From Gorsachius magnificus (Eukaryota > Chordata > Aves > Pelecaniformes > Ardeidae), in NCBI GenBank assembly GCA_034008185.1, contig CM067091.1, positions 9,093,799 to 9,157,798 of the forward strand: a stretch of DNA of 64,000 nt, read 5' to 3'. Shown in pieces: positions 34,290 through 48,130 of this stretch (position 1 is the stretch's first letter; every line of letters starts with the position of its first letter). Below the pieces are notes generated by a model. It worked only from the letters and a program-made list of their open reading frames with translations. It was not told the origin of the DNA and ran no database searches. The position numbers and the translations under genes were made by a program.

Positions 34290-35994
34290 ATCCTCCTCTA
34301 CGGTCTCTATCCTCCACCACCCCAGCCTCGTCCCTCACATGCCAGTCTCATTTGTGAGATGAGCTTTCTGCCATTAGCAAGCCCTCTATGCACCTAGAGC
34401 AAGGATTTGGCCCATTGGGAGCTCGTCGCTTTTTAAAGCACATTAGGGAACAGGCCCCAGATGAGCCAGTTGAAAGATTGCTGATTTCAAGGGCTGGAGC
34501 TGTGAAGTTTATCAAGATTTCAACAGATGCTATGGCAAGTGCATTACTGATCTGGTTGAAGGGCTCATCAAGGGCTTGTGGGGTACAGCTCATTTCCAGT
34601 TTCAGTGTGGAGAGGATGTTCCCGAGCACCAGGTGTCTGGGTGGTAAAAGGCCACCTGCGGACGAGCTTTTCTCTGCCTCTTACTATGGCAGATGAGTTT
34701 AGTGACCATGTTTAGATCCCCACCACCTTTAGGCCTCACCTGCAAAACAGTCCTGTGGCTCCTGGGAGGGTCAATTGGACAAACAGCTCTGCTCTTGGCT
34801 TTGGCATCCTTCACATGCAGAGGAGACCTGGCTGGGGATACCTCTGTGGGGGTTGATAAAACAGCAGGGTTTGGAGTCTGCCAGCCTTGACTATCCAGCC
34901 ATGAGTTGATGGGGATATTGCTTGGACTGGCTAGTGCCACCTGAGCATGGACCTGGTGCTGGCTCCTGTGTTGACTGCCCTCGAAAGCAAACAAATCATT
35001 GCTTGGTGCCCTGTGGTGCTTACAGATGTGTCGCAGCTGGACTGGGGTAGCAGCCAGGCAGTGCTCAATGATCACCAGCATGGGCTGTGCTCTGTGTGCG
35101 AGCTCAAGCTGTGTCTCAGTGCTGGGCGGCAAAGCTCTGCACGAGCTGGAATGGGGGTCAAGCTCCAGGACTTGCTGATGCACCTATCATCTTCAGGCCC
35201 TGAAGGAAAATGTTATACCTCTGCTAAAAAACTGACTGTGGCCCTGCATGCCTCCTGCAACAGCAGACAGTGCTCCTCCGGGGGCATCTCCTGTTCAGCC
35301 AGCGGTTGCCCCCTGCAGCATGCTGCTCCGCGCTGATGCCTGCCAGGCAGGGAAGGAGGCTATGTCTACCACCCTCCTCAAAAAGTCATCTTGGGTCACA
35401 CCATGTCAGTACCTCAGGCATGGTGGGATGCTGGGTGATAGCAATCCAGCAGGACTAAGCTCTTGCTTGCAGGGTTGTCTCTGTGAGATGCTCCTCAGCA
35501 ATCAACCACCCTTTGCCCTAGGACAATACAGGCACCATAAGGGCATAGGCTTGTCCTTTACTCTGCACAGCCACCCTCCACTCAGCTTATTCTCTGCCCA
35601 GTCCTGGCACAGGAACAGGAAAATCCATCCTCCTTTTAACACCAGTGACTGACTTTTTTATGTTGAACTGGAGAGGCTCTTCAGAGGCAACAGGGCTTGT
35701 GTCAGACCACATCCAAGCCTACAAAAGCTCTGCAAAGCTGCATCTGAGACATTTCCAGCGCTAACCTCTGAAAAAGTTTTCCAGGAAGACATCACCCCCT
35801 GGGATGACAATGGCATGGGTGGTCCCACTATCAGAGGTAATCACAGCAAGGGTCCTTTTTGTGGAATTTGGGGGAAATCTTAGCTTTTCAGATAGTAAAG
35901 GTGGACATTAGTGTCTCAGTCACCCAGGGTAAAACTGGTGATACAGGACAATAAAGTTCTTGTCTACCCTGGACTCCAGCAAAAAGCTTTGAAA
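34290..35994. other. Non-coding stretch, nothing recognised
   Basis: A 193-codon minus-strand frame (34602-35183) and a 134-codon plus frame (35248-35652) exist but lack domain resemblance. Confidence 0.4.
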
Positions 35995-36260
35995 AGGAGG
36001 CAATATTTTCCTTATATAATAGTGTGGGTATAATGTGCAGGCAATTTAATAGTTAGCAGCTTTATGCCTATAGCAGGTGTTTGTTTAAGAGAGATTTCAC
36101 AGTACAGAAAGAGGTAAATAGCAGATTCCTTCCTTTAATGGGCCTCAGGCTCATTAAACAAGATTTCACTTTCTCCCACGCGAGTTTTTTATTCATTAAA
36201 GGGATTCACTCTATTTCCAAGGGTGTTCTTTTCTCCTTTATTGACAATTCACCTAACATG
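35995..36260. other. AT-rich block, possible conserved non-coding element
   Basis: AT-rich with AGGCAATTTAATAGTTAGC near 36039 and TTCATTAAAGGGATT near 36192. Evidence is compositional only. Confidence 0.25.
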
Positions 36261-36553
36261 TTGAAAGTTGAGCATCTGGATGGGGTACAAGCAGTTGCTG
36301 TGTCTCTGCTCCCAGCCTGGGTGTACTTTCTACCTCCTCAAGTGGCTCCTCTCACACTGAAAACACGCAACTTGACAAATCTCATGTTTTCCGGATTCAG
36401 TCTTTTCTGAAAGACAAATTGTGTCTTCAAAAGGCTGCATTTTTCAACCTCGAAACAGGCATGTCATTGCAACAGGCTTGGAATTTGCTTTTGAGACAAA
36501 CCAGCTTATCGAATTAAAAAATGTCTGCAAAATCTTTGAATTCTATTTAATTT
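36261..36553. other. Spacer, nothing recognised
   Basis: No repeat or gene seen. Confidence 0.3.
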
Positions 36554-36569
36554 CCCCCCCCCCCCCCCC
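36554..36569 (+). repeat. Poly-C tract (16 C)
   Basis: Uninterrupted run of 16 C. True length uncertain in homopolymers. Confidence 0.9.
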
Positions 36570-39039
36570 AATTTTTCTTCTCTTGCCTGCAAAATCTGTG
36601 CATGAGCCTGTTTCTTCAGGACAGGGCTCTGTGTAAGGGGGACAATCTCCACTGGTAAGGTACACACAGTGGGAATTATCTGGTCAAGAGAGCGCCATGA
36701 AATAAGGAAACCATCACACATTGGAGGAGGTAGTAAATATGCTCAGACACGTCACAGGGGCTTTTTTATCTCTCAAACTGACAGTTCTTTCACAGGAGAC
36801 TTCCCTTTCCCACACTTGGGCAACTTGAACCTGTTGATCTGAGTGAGCCCAGACCCACGGGCTGTCCCATGTGTTTATTTGCACATGCGTGACCTGGGTG
36901 TCAAGATCAACAGAGGACAGTGGTGAAACTTTGGCTCTGGCATGTGGGACACTCCATGTTGTTCCAGCATCTCTCCTCATAGATCTAGGACTTATGAAAC
37001 TGAGAGACCTTGTATTTGCAGCCCTTCTGCTTAATCACATGACCGATGGCATCCCCATGCCACACAAAAGCAGCTTTTGTGTTGCCAGCTGAAGCCAGAC
37101 TTGGCATGGACCAGCAGAGAGCATGTCCTCTCCAGCCTCACCACAAGGCAGGCAGCCTGCACAGCCATAGGATCGGTCACAAAGTCCTTGATACCCCCAC
37201 TAAAACATGTCCAGCCACACGCTAAGGACCAGGCAGGGTTTGAAGCCAGCTGCCCTGGCAGGATTTGGCCATCAGAAAATCCAGATGTTGCCACTGCTGG
37301 AGGTCCTCTCCACTCCCCTCCTCTCTTCCACCACCCCGCTCCAAACAGCTGGTGCTGCTTCTGCTCCTTGAGTCTAATTTAAAGAGAAACCATGAAGGCT
37401 CTTCATTCCTGATCTCCTAATTCTCTCATGTTCATAAGGTGTTGATGGGATTTGCTGAACGGACAGGCAGCTGTAAGGTAGGAATTAAAAACAGCTAAAG
37501 GTGCACTGGTACAGACAACTCCAGAGACGTAACCTGGAGTAAACACAGGAGGCTGTTGGAAAAGATTGCATATCTTGCTGCTATCAAAATGAAGTTTACT
37601 GCTAAAGAGTTCAGTCCAAATACCTTATTCCCCTGAGACCTGGATCAGGATTTTTTTTAACTGACTTGTGACCCAGGAATAGCTCCAGATACTGGGTAAG
37701 TCAAACCCAGTGTGTGAATGATGCAAGAGCTGTAGACAATTTGCACCCACCTGGGTTCAAAGGCACAGCTCCTGAACCTTGGGCTGCAATGTGAGTGTGG
37801 AAGCACAGATGTCCTGCTCAGAAGATGCATTTGCTAAAGTCTCTGGCTCCACATTAATGAATAAAAGATCAGCTGTAGTATTCCCCCATACCATCTCCAG
37901 TTCAGTTCAGTGGGATAAGGGTGTTTCCTCTGAGAAAAAAGCAGCAAACGAGAAAGACAGCTTTGAATTAACAGCTATATAATTTGGTAATGGGATTTGA
38001 AAGTTCCCAATAAAAGAGAGAGTAATGGTCCAGGTAAAAAAGATACAAAAAGAAGCAGATGCTTCATGTTTGCACACTCAGCAGAGCTACGAAACAAGGC
38101 AGGAACAGCCCTGTATCAGCTTTAGTACATGGCCTTGAAGGAGGACTGGGTCTACCACAGTCCTCACCACCAGCAAGTCAACTCAGTAATTTAATAAAAA
38201 GTTCAAGCCGCATTTCTTTTGTGTCCTTTGCAACAGACTTTATGATTAGTTTGCTGTCTTAAATTAGTCACAACTTCAGGTCCATGGGAAGCAAATAAAT
38301 ACTAGAGAAGACAAATTGTGATGGCCTCATCACTTTTGGTGGGATGCCCTGCCCTTTCCCACCAAATGCCAGGGTTTCCCAGGCCCAGATTTCCTGCACT
38401 GAAGAGCTTTGCAGGTCCTTTGTGATACGAAAAAATAATAAAAGTTTGCCCCATTCTTTCTTCCTGAAGAAGAAAGGCCTGAAAAAAAGCCTTGTAAGAA
38501 TGAAATCAAAAGATGACAATTAAGAGGATGGCTGACTTAGCTCTTCCATCTAAAGCACTTCCTCATTTGAACACATTTGAGCTTTTTTTTTTTCCTTCAA
38601 AGCTAAGAAGCAACAAGAAAGAAAAAGTTAATGATTTTGGGGGGTTCAAATAAACCATTTCTTTCCATTCACCCTTGAGACTCTCAGTTTTGTGTCAAGC
38701 AGCTGACAGTGATTCCAAATCGAGAAAAATTTATCTTGAAATAACATACTCATTTTTATTTTTAGCGCAGATAACCCCTGCAACAACACAAACTCTGGGC
38801 TAGCCTCTCCTTCACTCCCTTCTGTGACTTCTTGCTGAATGGGTCCCTGCTCATACCTGGTCGCTGCCTGACCTCCCGATGGAGCCCCGCTGGCTGCTTC
38901 TCCGTGCAGCAAACTATCTCAAGGTCTCCATGGCTTGTAAACTCTGGGCCAATTTTTCAGCTGCTGGAAAGGATGGAGCACACCACGCACATGCCTGCAC
39001 ATATCTGTAGATTCATCTGCCTGTTTAGATAGAAAAACC
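36570..39039. other. Non-coding stretch, nothing recognised
   Basis: Frames of up to about 100 codons without resemblance; AT-rich patches around 37830-38060 and 38560-38780. Confidence 0.35.
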
Positions 39040-39250
39040 ATGGGAAAACTCAAGAGTATACAAAGATTTGCTATTTTTTAAATTAAATGCTTCCACTTTT
39101 TTTATGCTTTTGCTTTATTTTTGGCCTTTTTGTTTCATATTCACTCAAAGCAAAATTCTTTTCCCAAGTTTTGTAGCTCAGCCAAGCAAATGAGTTCATA
39201 AAGCTCTAATTATTTGCATCTCACAAAAAGTCTTTGATCCGGAGCAGTGA
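39040..39250. other. AT-rich block with octamer and TCF-like motifs
   Basis: AT-rich 210 bp with ATTTGCAT (39212-39219, POU octamer type) and CTTTGATC (39232-39239, TCF/LEF type) about 13 bp apart, next to CTCTAATTA. Short motifs like these occur by chance; the clustering is what draws attention. Confidence 0.3.
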
Positions 39251-42200
39251 CCTCGATCTGATGGATGCACAGGGAGTCAGTGATCTACTCCTCAGGACAG
39301 TTCCAGTGAAATCCCCCTTTTTCACTGTGACCCCTTCATGTGATAAAGAACCTTCTGATCGCTGCCCAACGCAAACACTGTGAAACACAGATGTCTTTAT
39401 GGAGGAAACCAAGACAGACAGGAGCCCTCTACTTTGGAGATACAAAGCCAGCCATGATACCAAACTCCCTCAGTCAGGAGCCATGGCTATGGTAGGTCAT
39501 GGGGTCTTCAAGACCAGCAATAGTTATGGCAGCTTCAGAGGTTCAAAATCAGAAATCTAGTGGCAAAATCATGAAATGGATTGTAAATTCCCTCTGTATT
39601 TTCCCATGCCTGCCCCTACTAACACCTGTGAGTGCAGAAAGCACCACGAGGCTTTGGCTACATCGAGGAAATGCCCACACCTACAGCGTGGTGACACAGC
39701 CAAGATGGTAGTGTCACACTTGGAAGGATACTGCTTCACTTGGAAGTGCCTTTACATTGGAAGGATATGACTTCACAGTTTCTTATCAAGTTAGACTCTT
39801 ATTCTGATTTTAAAAGATAAAATACTTGAATAATCAGGAACCAGAACTTTAAATAGGCACAAAAATTCTGAAGTGATGAAATCGCAGGGAGAAACACAAA
39901 ATCATCAGCTCTTACCAGTGCTCCGGCACCCTCAATCTGAGTCAGAAAACTCAAGGGACCAAAATGACTTCATATGTCACGGCGTGCCCAGAGCACCAGG
40001 CATCTGTGATAGCCCCTCAGCTCTGTTGGCTGCAGCATGACCATGTCTGCATTTATTTCTGTTTGAGTCACTGCTGGTGACACAGGGAAAGGCTGTGCCG
40101 TGGCCTCAGCAAGTCCCTGTACTCTTTACGTCAGTGGAGGATGAGCATGGCTTTCTCTTAATCTTCATGTAGTCACAGATGAAAGGCCAAAAGGCGCTGT
40201 CTTGACCAGCCAGCCTGGCCTCCTGCCGGCACAAGTTTACAGCACTGTCCTGGATTTATTTTTGATAATCTAGAGAACTATTCACCTATGATTTACCACT
40301 AAGGACCAGAGGTTCAGAGGCCAGCTGTTCTGAATAACAGCTTTGAGCCTAAATGGATGAGAATCAGATGCAAAATCTACTGCTGTCTTTAGCGGCAAAC
40401 CAGCTAAAACAGCACATGCTGTTTACAACTCGGAGATATTTTAGTCTAAACATGGTATTTCCAGAGCTTTTATTTACATCAGGGATCCCAAACCTGTCTG
40501 GTATTTAACTTCAGAATGGTTGTATTAATATTTTGTGAATCAGATTGTACTCCTGTGAAGGGCTGCTCTCTGTGTGCTGTGCATACCTGTCTCAGCCGAA
40601 TGCTCAGGAGCTGGGGGAGCACAGCCAACTGTACACCACAGCTGTCACCTCAACAATCTGCATTTTGTAGGCCATCTGATTAGCTGTCTGTGGAGTTTGC
40701 TAGCCTGCCACACCATGTATTTTCTTCATCTTCTAGGAAAAAAAAAAAATCGAAGAAAAAAAAGGATTTAAAAATTAAAATGCAAACAGTGCCTTAAGTG
40801 CCTATGTCATGTCTTCTCATGGAAGCAAAGCAATATTCTCAGCCTGACACAGAGAAATAAATGTAGGCTTTTTTCTCTGCCACAGACTCTGCAGGATGCC
40901 TAAATCCCAGAGCACTGCCCCATGCAGGGGGATTTCACCCAGTAACAGCATGCATGCTGCAGCCCCCATCCCAGCACCGCTCAGCAGGAAAGGTCAGTCA
41001 CATCACTAATCCCAGGGCAAACAGTGGCAAAATGTGTCCCAGGCCAGTGAGTGCAGCTTATCTGTTTGTGAAGAGGTGTCAACTGGCCAGTCAGGGCGTG
41101 TATCTCCAGTGAATACTGGATATATCTGATGCATTCCCCTCCTTGTTCACAAATGCATTTGTTAATGCACAGGGCAAATATTTCCCTCTGCAGAGCTGAC
41201 CACCTAACAGATGCCAAACACTTGCAGAGCCTTTCCCTGCCATGCCAGCTCTCCAGCAAGGCATCTCCTGGCCCCACGAGCCCAGGCTGCTGTGTGCTTA
41301 CACCAGCATGTTCTCAGACCTGCACTGGAAATTACTTGCTACTGCCAGTATGCCCAGTATGAGAAGAGCTCACTGCCACCTTCCTTGCACCTACCAACAC
41401 GTCAGCTGGAGAGAAATAGAAACCAAGTCTCTGGGTGCTGCACTGGGGCTGTGCAGAAAGCTGATATGCATCCTTAGGAGACTGATCCAAATGGAAAAGA
41501 TGGGCACAGGAGACCTCTCCACAGAAGAGGGGTTGGATCAAGCATCTCAGCTTGGCCCCAGTCTTGGGCCATGGTATCCCACAACCTAAGGTCATTAATT
41601 TTGGCACAAGGGGAGGACAGGACATGCTGTGCCGAGAAAGAAGGTGGCAGCTGGAGAGATGTGTGCTCAGCTGCACCTTCTCCAGTCTTAGTATTTTCCT
41701 GCTAACAGTGCATAATATTGGCCAAAAAATGACTATGCACCTTGCTGTCCTTGGCAAAGGCAGGTCAGGTCAAGGCTGTGTGCAGGTCTTCTGCCGCACC
41801 CTGGGCTCTGCAGCAACCTACAGAGCAGATGCTGGGAGACCTGCATGGCTCTGAAAGACCTGCTGCTTCCACAGAGCTGGAGGAGAGTTCCACTCAGCTG
41901 GGATAATGCACACCCATGGCCTGGGCAGCCTGCCTGAATTGGATGCTATTTATGTTAAGCGTCTCTGCTTAGCTGATTAATGGGAATCTGAGGGGGGGGT
42001 AGATAGATGGTGGGCTGCAGGATGCCTGGGACTTCTAGGGATGCTCTTGCTGTGACCTGGCTCAGTAACAGGCTCCCATCAGGCTGTCTTGGATTGTGGC
42101 GAGACTTGCTCTGTCCCCTGGTCCCTAGAAATCCCTTTCCTGTCACCACTTGACTGCTCCCTGGTCTCCTCTGCATCCTCTGACAGAGTACAGGTAGGAG

Positions 42201-45200
42201 ACACCCAGCATGACACCCACCTGATGTTCATGACCCCACATGCTTTTGCTTCTCCCTTTTGCCCTGCAAAGCGAGACAGTAAGGTCTGAAGGACAGGTTT
42301 GTCCTGAAAGGAGACCTGGGACACAGTGACAAGCCAGGGCGGTGTGCAAACAGATGAACGATGGAGTTTTGGGGTAGCACTTCTCAGAGGACCCTGGTGG
42401 TGTCAGGGCCTGGCTCTGGCTCCAGGTCCCCATGTGTCCTCATGAGATACGGCCATGATATGGTATTAGTTGGGGTCACTGTGGAGTGACTTGAGGTTGG
42501 ACAAGTTCACGTAAGCAGGAGCGGTTGGCTGTCCACCGAAGGGAAACTTTGGGTAGGTCTTAAATGTTTACTTTAGTTGGTCAGGATTAAACTCTGCTGA
42601 ATTTCAACAATCAAAATTTGAATGACCAAAGTTTATTTAAAATTCCAATTTTGAAGTCCTTTTGGTGGCTGAGAAGGGCTTGAGCAAGCCCAGAATAACT
42701 GGCTGCAAAATCACGTGTAAAATAAAAGTCCTTGGATTCCTGCCTTATCAGAAACAATCTCAGCTGATTGCTGGCTTTCAGCCTGGGTACTGGTAACACC
42801 TTATGGGTGTGGGAAAGTGTAGTGTGGACAGAAAGTAAAATCCATTATAAGAATGCAGTCAGCACACTACAAAACAAATGAAGATCAAATAGCCACCAGG
42901 ATAAGGAGAATGAGATGGAATCACTGAAGTATATTTGAAGCAATCATATTGGCTGCAGATCTCACAGGTCCTTTATGAGATGGAAATGATCAGGTTGTCA
43001 CTAGCAGTGGTCTCCTGGGCTTAACACAGCTCCAAGGAATTCAGTAAAGTGTTTTGTTAATACCTGGAAAGAAAGTGGGAGATACATTCCCACCAAGCTG
43101 AGATAACACATAAGTGTCTGCTCCACCCCTAAGAGAAGGAGGGTGTGAAACTGCAATCGAGATAAACAAAGTTTAACTGATTGCTTAAAAACTTCAAAGT
43201 TAAACAGCTCCAGTAACCTGCAACCAAGGGTCTGGAAGGGGATGCTCTCATAGGATGATGATATTTTTAATAAATCTAGGGATGCCATGAAAGATTTACA
43301 AGGCTGAGAGAAAACAAATGCTATCACAGCCTTCACAGAAGACCACTGGGAAGACACAAAGGTAATTAGAGAGCTGTAACCCTGCTATAAACACCAGGGA
43401 AGCTCAAGGAATGGCTGTCACATACTCAGAAATGGCTGTGGAGGTGATTACAAACCACACTTAACAGCACTCAGCAAATAAAGTTTTCAAAAGAATGCAG
43501 TAGGTTCTTAAAAAACTACCTCGTGGTAGAAAAAGGTGAGATGTTCAGTGTATTTTATTTATCTATGAACAGGCTAAAGGGTGATTTGAGGTGCTGCAAT
43601 GTGAGAGAAATTGAGATTTGCCTGTGAGCCAAAGCTGGAAAAGCTCAAAGTGGAAATAAGTTGCAAATAAGAGTGCAAATAAGCAACCTCGGGAGTACTC
43701 GGTTTTGGCATATGATGCATTTTCCAGCAGGTAATACCTGTATACAAGGACTGCAAGGCTTTAAAAAGTGTGTCAGATGCATTTGGTTCAGGAAAGGAAT
43801 TGGGGAAATCCATGAGCTGATATTCAGGCAGTCAGACAGGCAACTGGAATCAACTGTCCTGGTCTTGATATCTATGGAGATCTTCCAGAAATGTCCTCCA
43901 CTGAAAGATTCAGCAGACCTTCAGCAGATTTATTGCAGTATTTGAGGAGTGTTTGTACTCCATATCTTATCCGCTATCTATTAAAACCCTCATAATTCAG
44001 TCTTCCTCAAAGAATTGCACTTATTATAAGACTTCTTATCTTCAAACCTTACAGAATGCAGAGAAAATAAACCAACCAAAACAAACTGATTACACAATAT
44101 ATTTCATAGAAAAATAAGTAGTTTAAACTGGCAAGAAACTGGAGAAGTTTTCTAAATCAGGCAGAAACCACTAACTATGAAAATAAAAATGAATCCTATG
44201 AAAATTGTAATGTTTTTTCAGATCAGAGTTAATCAGTTTGGTTGTGGTGTCCATGGTGGCACTGATGGGCCATGCTGCGGTGGGGGCTGCCGGTGCCGCA
44301 TGTGGGTAGGGGCAGTGGCTGGTCTTGGCTCCTCCTTGCCCCAAGTTGTGTTTTATGGCCTCTTAACAAATGAAACTGCTGTTTATTCTGGTTTAGGGCA
44401 AGCTGGGAGATACCGATTCACAAAGCCCCGCATTTCTTCTTGGAAATGTCTTTGTCTGGGGAAAGCTGTCTAGTTCACACATGGACCTGGCAATTCCAGG
44501 GCTGCAGGTCTCTGGGCAGTGGCTGGCCAGCTCAGCCCCAGCCCGTATCCTGGTCCCATTGCAACCAGCTGGGTCACTTCTGACTGGGAAACTGGGCTTA
44601 GGCAGCTGTTGCTCTTAGCTGACTGACAGCTGTCAATCCCGCAGTCCTGGAAGTGTCCGGAGTGTTCCCTGTTCAAAGGAAACGTAAGAAAAGTTTCAGT
44701 TTCAGCCCAGTTCAACTGAAACCAAATTTCAACTACCCCAAATATTCATTTTCTTGGAAACCACACTTTCTGACTAAGTTTCGATTCCTTTTTTTAGGAG
44801 ATGCCTGAAGCTGTGGAGTTTGTGTCGTCAGTGGTCAGCAAATACAATTCACATGGCTGGTGCCAACCACAGATGCACCCGGCTGCCCTGGAATGGGGAC
44901 CATCAGGATTTCTGAGCAGGTGAAACTTAGACATATGTTCAGGCTCCTACAAGCAAGAAACAAGCTATTTGCATAAAATCCACTTCCCCTACACCTGTGT
45001 TATTACCGCCCTGAATGATGAAACACGGCCCTATTTCCACAACAACCAAAATGCCTGAAGAAATGGCCCAGAAGGACTCAGGACCCTGAACACTTGTGAC
45101 AGCACTGATAGGCTCAGCAGGACAGCTAAACCCTTCAGGCTCTATGAAGAGAAGCAACAGATATTTTTCTATACATACTTATTTCTGTTATTCCTTATAT

Positions 45201-48076
45201 CTTTTGCTGCATTTCTCCACCATGAGGACAGAGATGTTAATCTCATTAAATCTTAACATTTTAGAAAAGGAATCTAAATCTTACTAATTACCTACTCCCA
45301 TGCAAAATCATGGGGCATTTAGTAACTGCATGGACTCCCTTCTGACATTATTAAAGCTCCAAGCTAAAATGTTGAAAATCATGACAAATACATAACAAGA
45401 GAAGGACTCAGGTTAAATCCATTTTCACGAGGGTCACACAGCTGCTTGTGACTGCAGTGTAACTGCTACAATCCACGATGTTTTGAACTGTTTTTTTCTT
45501 ATGTGCTGTATTCTTTTATTAGCTATTGTACCAGGCCTCAGATTAGTGGGGACACACTCAGTTGTGAACCTCAGGAGCGGGCTCCAGAGCTGCCCTCACT
45601 CCTTCTGCCTGCACTCGGTGGTTTGTCAGCAGCAGATTTCTCTGCCTGGGCTGATGCTGGTTCCCAAATGGCTTTTAAATTCTACCCTCTTGTTTCTTGT
45701 CTCCCTTCCCCAACCCTGCAGCTGGACACCCTTGGGTGCTACATGAGGTCTAAGACTCCCAAATTAGCATTTTCAGATGTGCAAAATAATGCCAATGTGT
45801 GCAAGGAAAAAAAAAACCAAAACAACACAAGACCAACAGGAGACGTGACGGTATGCAGAAACTCTCTGTTTCAGTTCAGCTGTCAGCACACATGAACTTC
45901 CACTTTCCAAGAAGCTGGAAAATGTCCCTGTATTGCCTCTCTATGAAGGCATTAAAATGACGCTTCACCTCCTGAAGTCCCCATTTCCCTGGTTCTGAGT
46001 TGTTGCTGTCCTAAAAATGTGAGAACCCAAGTATAAGAGAAGTAATAGGACAGAAGACAACACTTCGCTCTAGCTGCTGCACAACGTGTTCCTGGCCAGC
46101 CTTGCAGATTGCCAACAACACGTGAATTAAATGCATTCAATGCCATTCCTGCAGCTGAGCAGAGGAGCTGGCGAGCAGGTCCATCTGCTGCAATGCTCCC
46201 CTGCCCATGCAGGCTCCTCAGAAATGAGCTCTGCTTCAAGGCACATCTAGGGGATGTGGGTGAGAAGACGAGGCATTGGTACATGGGTACGTCAGCCATT
46301 AGTGCACTATCTGCAGCAGAGACCCTGGTGGAGCCATTGTAGCTTGGCCAGATCTAAGGTATCTGCTCGCAGGGGAGCTGCAGGCTGTGTGTCACCCACA
46401 CTGGCGCGGCGTACACCAGCGTGGCATACAACCATTGCACCTGGACCAGCTCTACCTGTTTGCAGAGCAGTGACATGCAGGCACTGGGGCCGAGGAGGAA
46501 ACATGCTCCCTGGGGCAGGGGACATCCAGATAACCAGCAGGGAAAGGACAAGGAGTGCCCAAACATCAGGGCTAAAGGATGTCTGATGCTGATGCTGGAT
46601 TTTACTGATTTTCTGCTCTGACACAATGCTCTGACTGATGGGGATCAGAAAGACCACAGGAGCAGGAAGAAAAATCATGCAGAGCAACCTGGTCCGGACA
46701 CAGAACATGCCAAGAGGGAGCTGGGAGCTGGAGGTGACAAAGGCTTCAGCAAAAGTGACAAGCACCTGAAGCGCACCGGAGGGGCCAACCCGTGCCCCTG
46801 GGACCGGGTTTCTGTCTGGTTGTGTGTGGGGTGCAGTGCTCCTCGCAAGCGGGGTGCACAAGCTGTGCTGCAACGTGGCAGCACAAGGGGGCACAGCTAA
46901 GGCTGTGTATGCTGTGAGCACTGGGGTTGCCAGCCCACACACGCTTTGTATCCAACCTTGCTGTAGAAGCCAGACAGCACAGCATTTTTCCTTATAATTA
47001 TCTTTCCACCTTATCTTTCTGATGTCCCAACTAAACACGGATTCTTTCTTTAACAGCTCTGTTCACCGAGTCCATCACAGTCTTTGTGAATGTCTTCCAA
47101 GGTCTAATTACCTTTATTATTAAAGACTGCACTTCATTTTCAGTCTCAGAGTATTTGATTCCCACTTTTCATTGTGGAACTTTGCTAATTTGTTATGTAT
47201 TAGTTTGATTCCTGATACCTCCTGGGTCTGCTGGACCCCTCGTGTATTCAGCCCATTTTGAGCATCGTGGGCAGGGCAAGTCCTGCAGCACTCTCATACC
47301 AGTGTGACCAGTCCTCCACAATCAGGTTATTCCTTTCCTTCTGCCACAAAGGCAGCATCAGCAGAGCTGCTTGGGAACACCCTTTTATTCTGGTGCAGGT
47401 TAACGAAATCTGTTAATTCTTTGAGGATGTCTGTGATACCCTTCAGAAGTATATCAGAGCACTCCCCTCACCCCAGATAGAGATGGAGCATCTTTTATGG
47501 CACATCACATGCTTATGCTAGCCGCAGGGCCTGAGTGGGGTAGTGTTGGCGCTGTGGGGACCTGGGCTGAAGTTTGGGCAGTTTGCAGGTCCCTTGCATC
47601 CTTCTTTGCCAGGCACCATCACTCTCAAGTGCTGCTCTCTGAATCAAAGCAGGCACTGCTCAAAGATAGATGCTGCAGCTAAGGGGGTGTGCACAGGGCT
47701 CTGGATTCTGCCTGTGTGCATGTGCCATGCAAGGGTATATCAGAAAAAACCCTTCGACACCAAGTCTGATCACTCTGGTGTCATTATTTCTCAGTGCAGA
47801 GCTATAGGACCCAGCACCCATCTCACCTGATCTTAGCCTCTAAGAGCAGGTCCCAGCTCTAAGCCAGTGATCTCAGCTTTCTCCTAGACCAGAACCACCT
47901 GAAAACAATTTGCCCATCCTATGAAAGGAGCTATGAAGATCCATGTTTTCTTTATTTATTCTGCCAACTGTGTCCTTAGCTGCAAAACTGTGAAGATGTC
48001 TCTCGCTTTTCCCAGCACACAGTAGTAGCAGAGATAAGTATGGCCAATGCTTAAACTCTTTAGGGACATGTGAACA
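39251..48076. other. Long non-coding stretch, nothing firm recognised
   Basis: No gene or young repeat seen. It holds a diverged local repeat (TTGGAAGGATA at 39719-39729 and 39757-39767), an A-rich patch at 40739-40775, and a 243-codon minus-strand frame (46307-47038) rich in Pro, Ser and Cys with no domain. Several patches around 42830-44200 are AT-rich. Confidence 0.35.
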
Positions 48077-48130
48077 TGGATCATAGGGTAGTTTATGTTG
48101 GATGGGACCACAGGAGGCTTTCATGAAAGG
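48077..48130 (-). mobile_element. Very old CR1 tail (3' UTR end), reverse orientation
   Basis: GATCATAGGGTAGTTTATG, then TTGGATGGGACCACAGGAGG, reads as a diverged reverse complement of the CR1 terminus (ATCATAGAAT..., TTGGAAGGGACCTC...GGTC). Only about 50 bp; low certainty. Confidence 0.45.

Noticed and set aside
40739..40775. A-rich patch that might be a retroposon poly-A tail
   Set aside because: No recognisable SINE, LINE or pseudogene body upstream and no target-site duplication seen.
46307..47038. 243-codon minus-strand frame
   Set aside because: No recognised domain; hydrophobic stretches are explained by composition. Similar-length chance frames occur elsewhere in the window.
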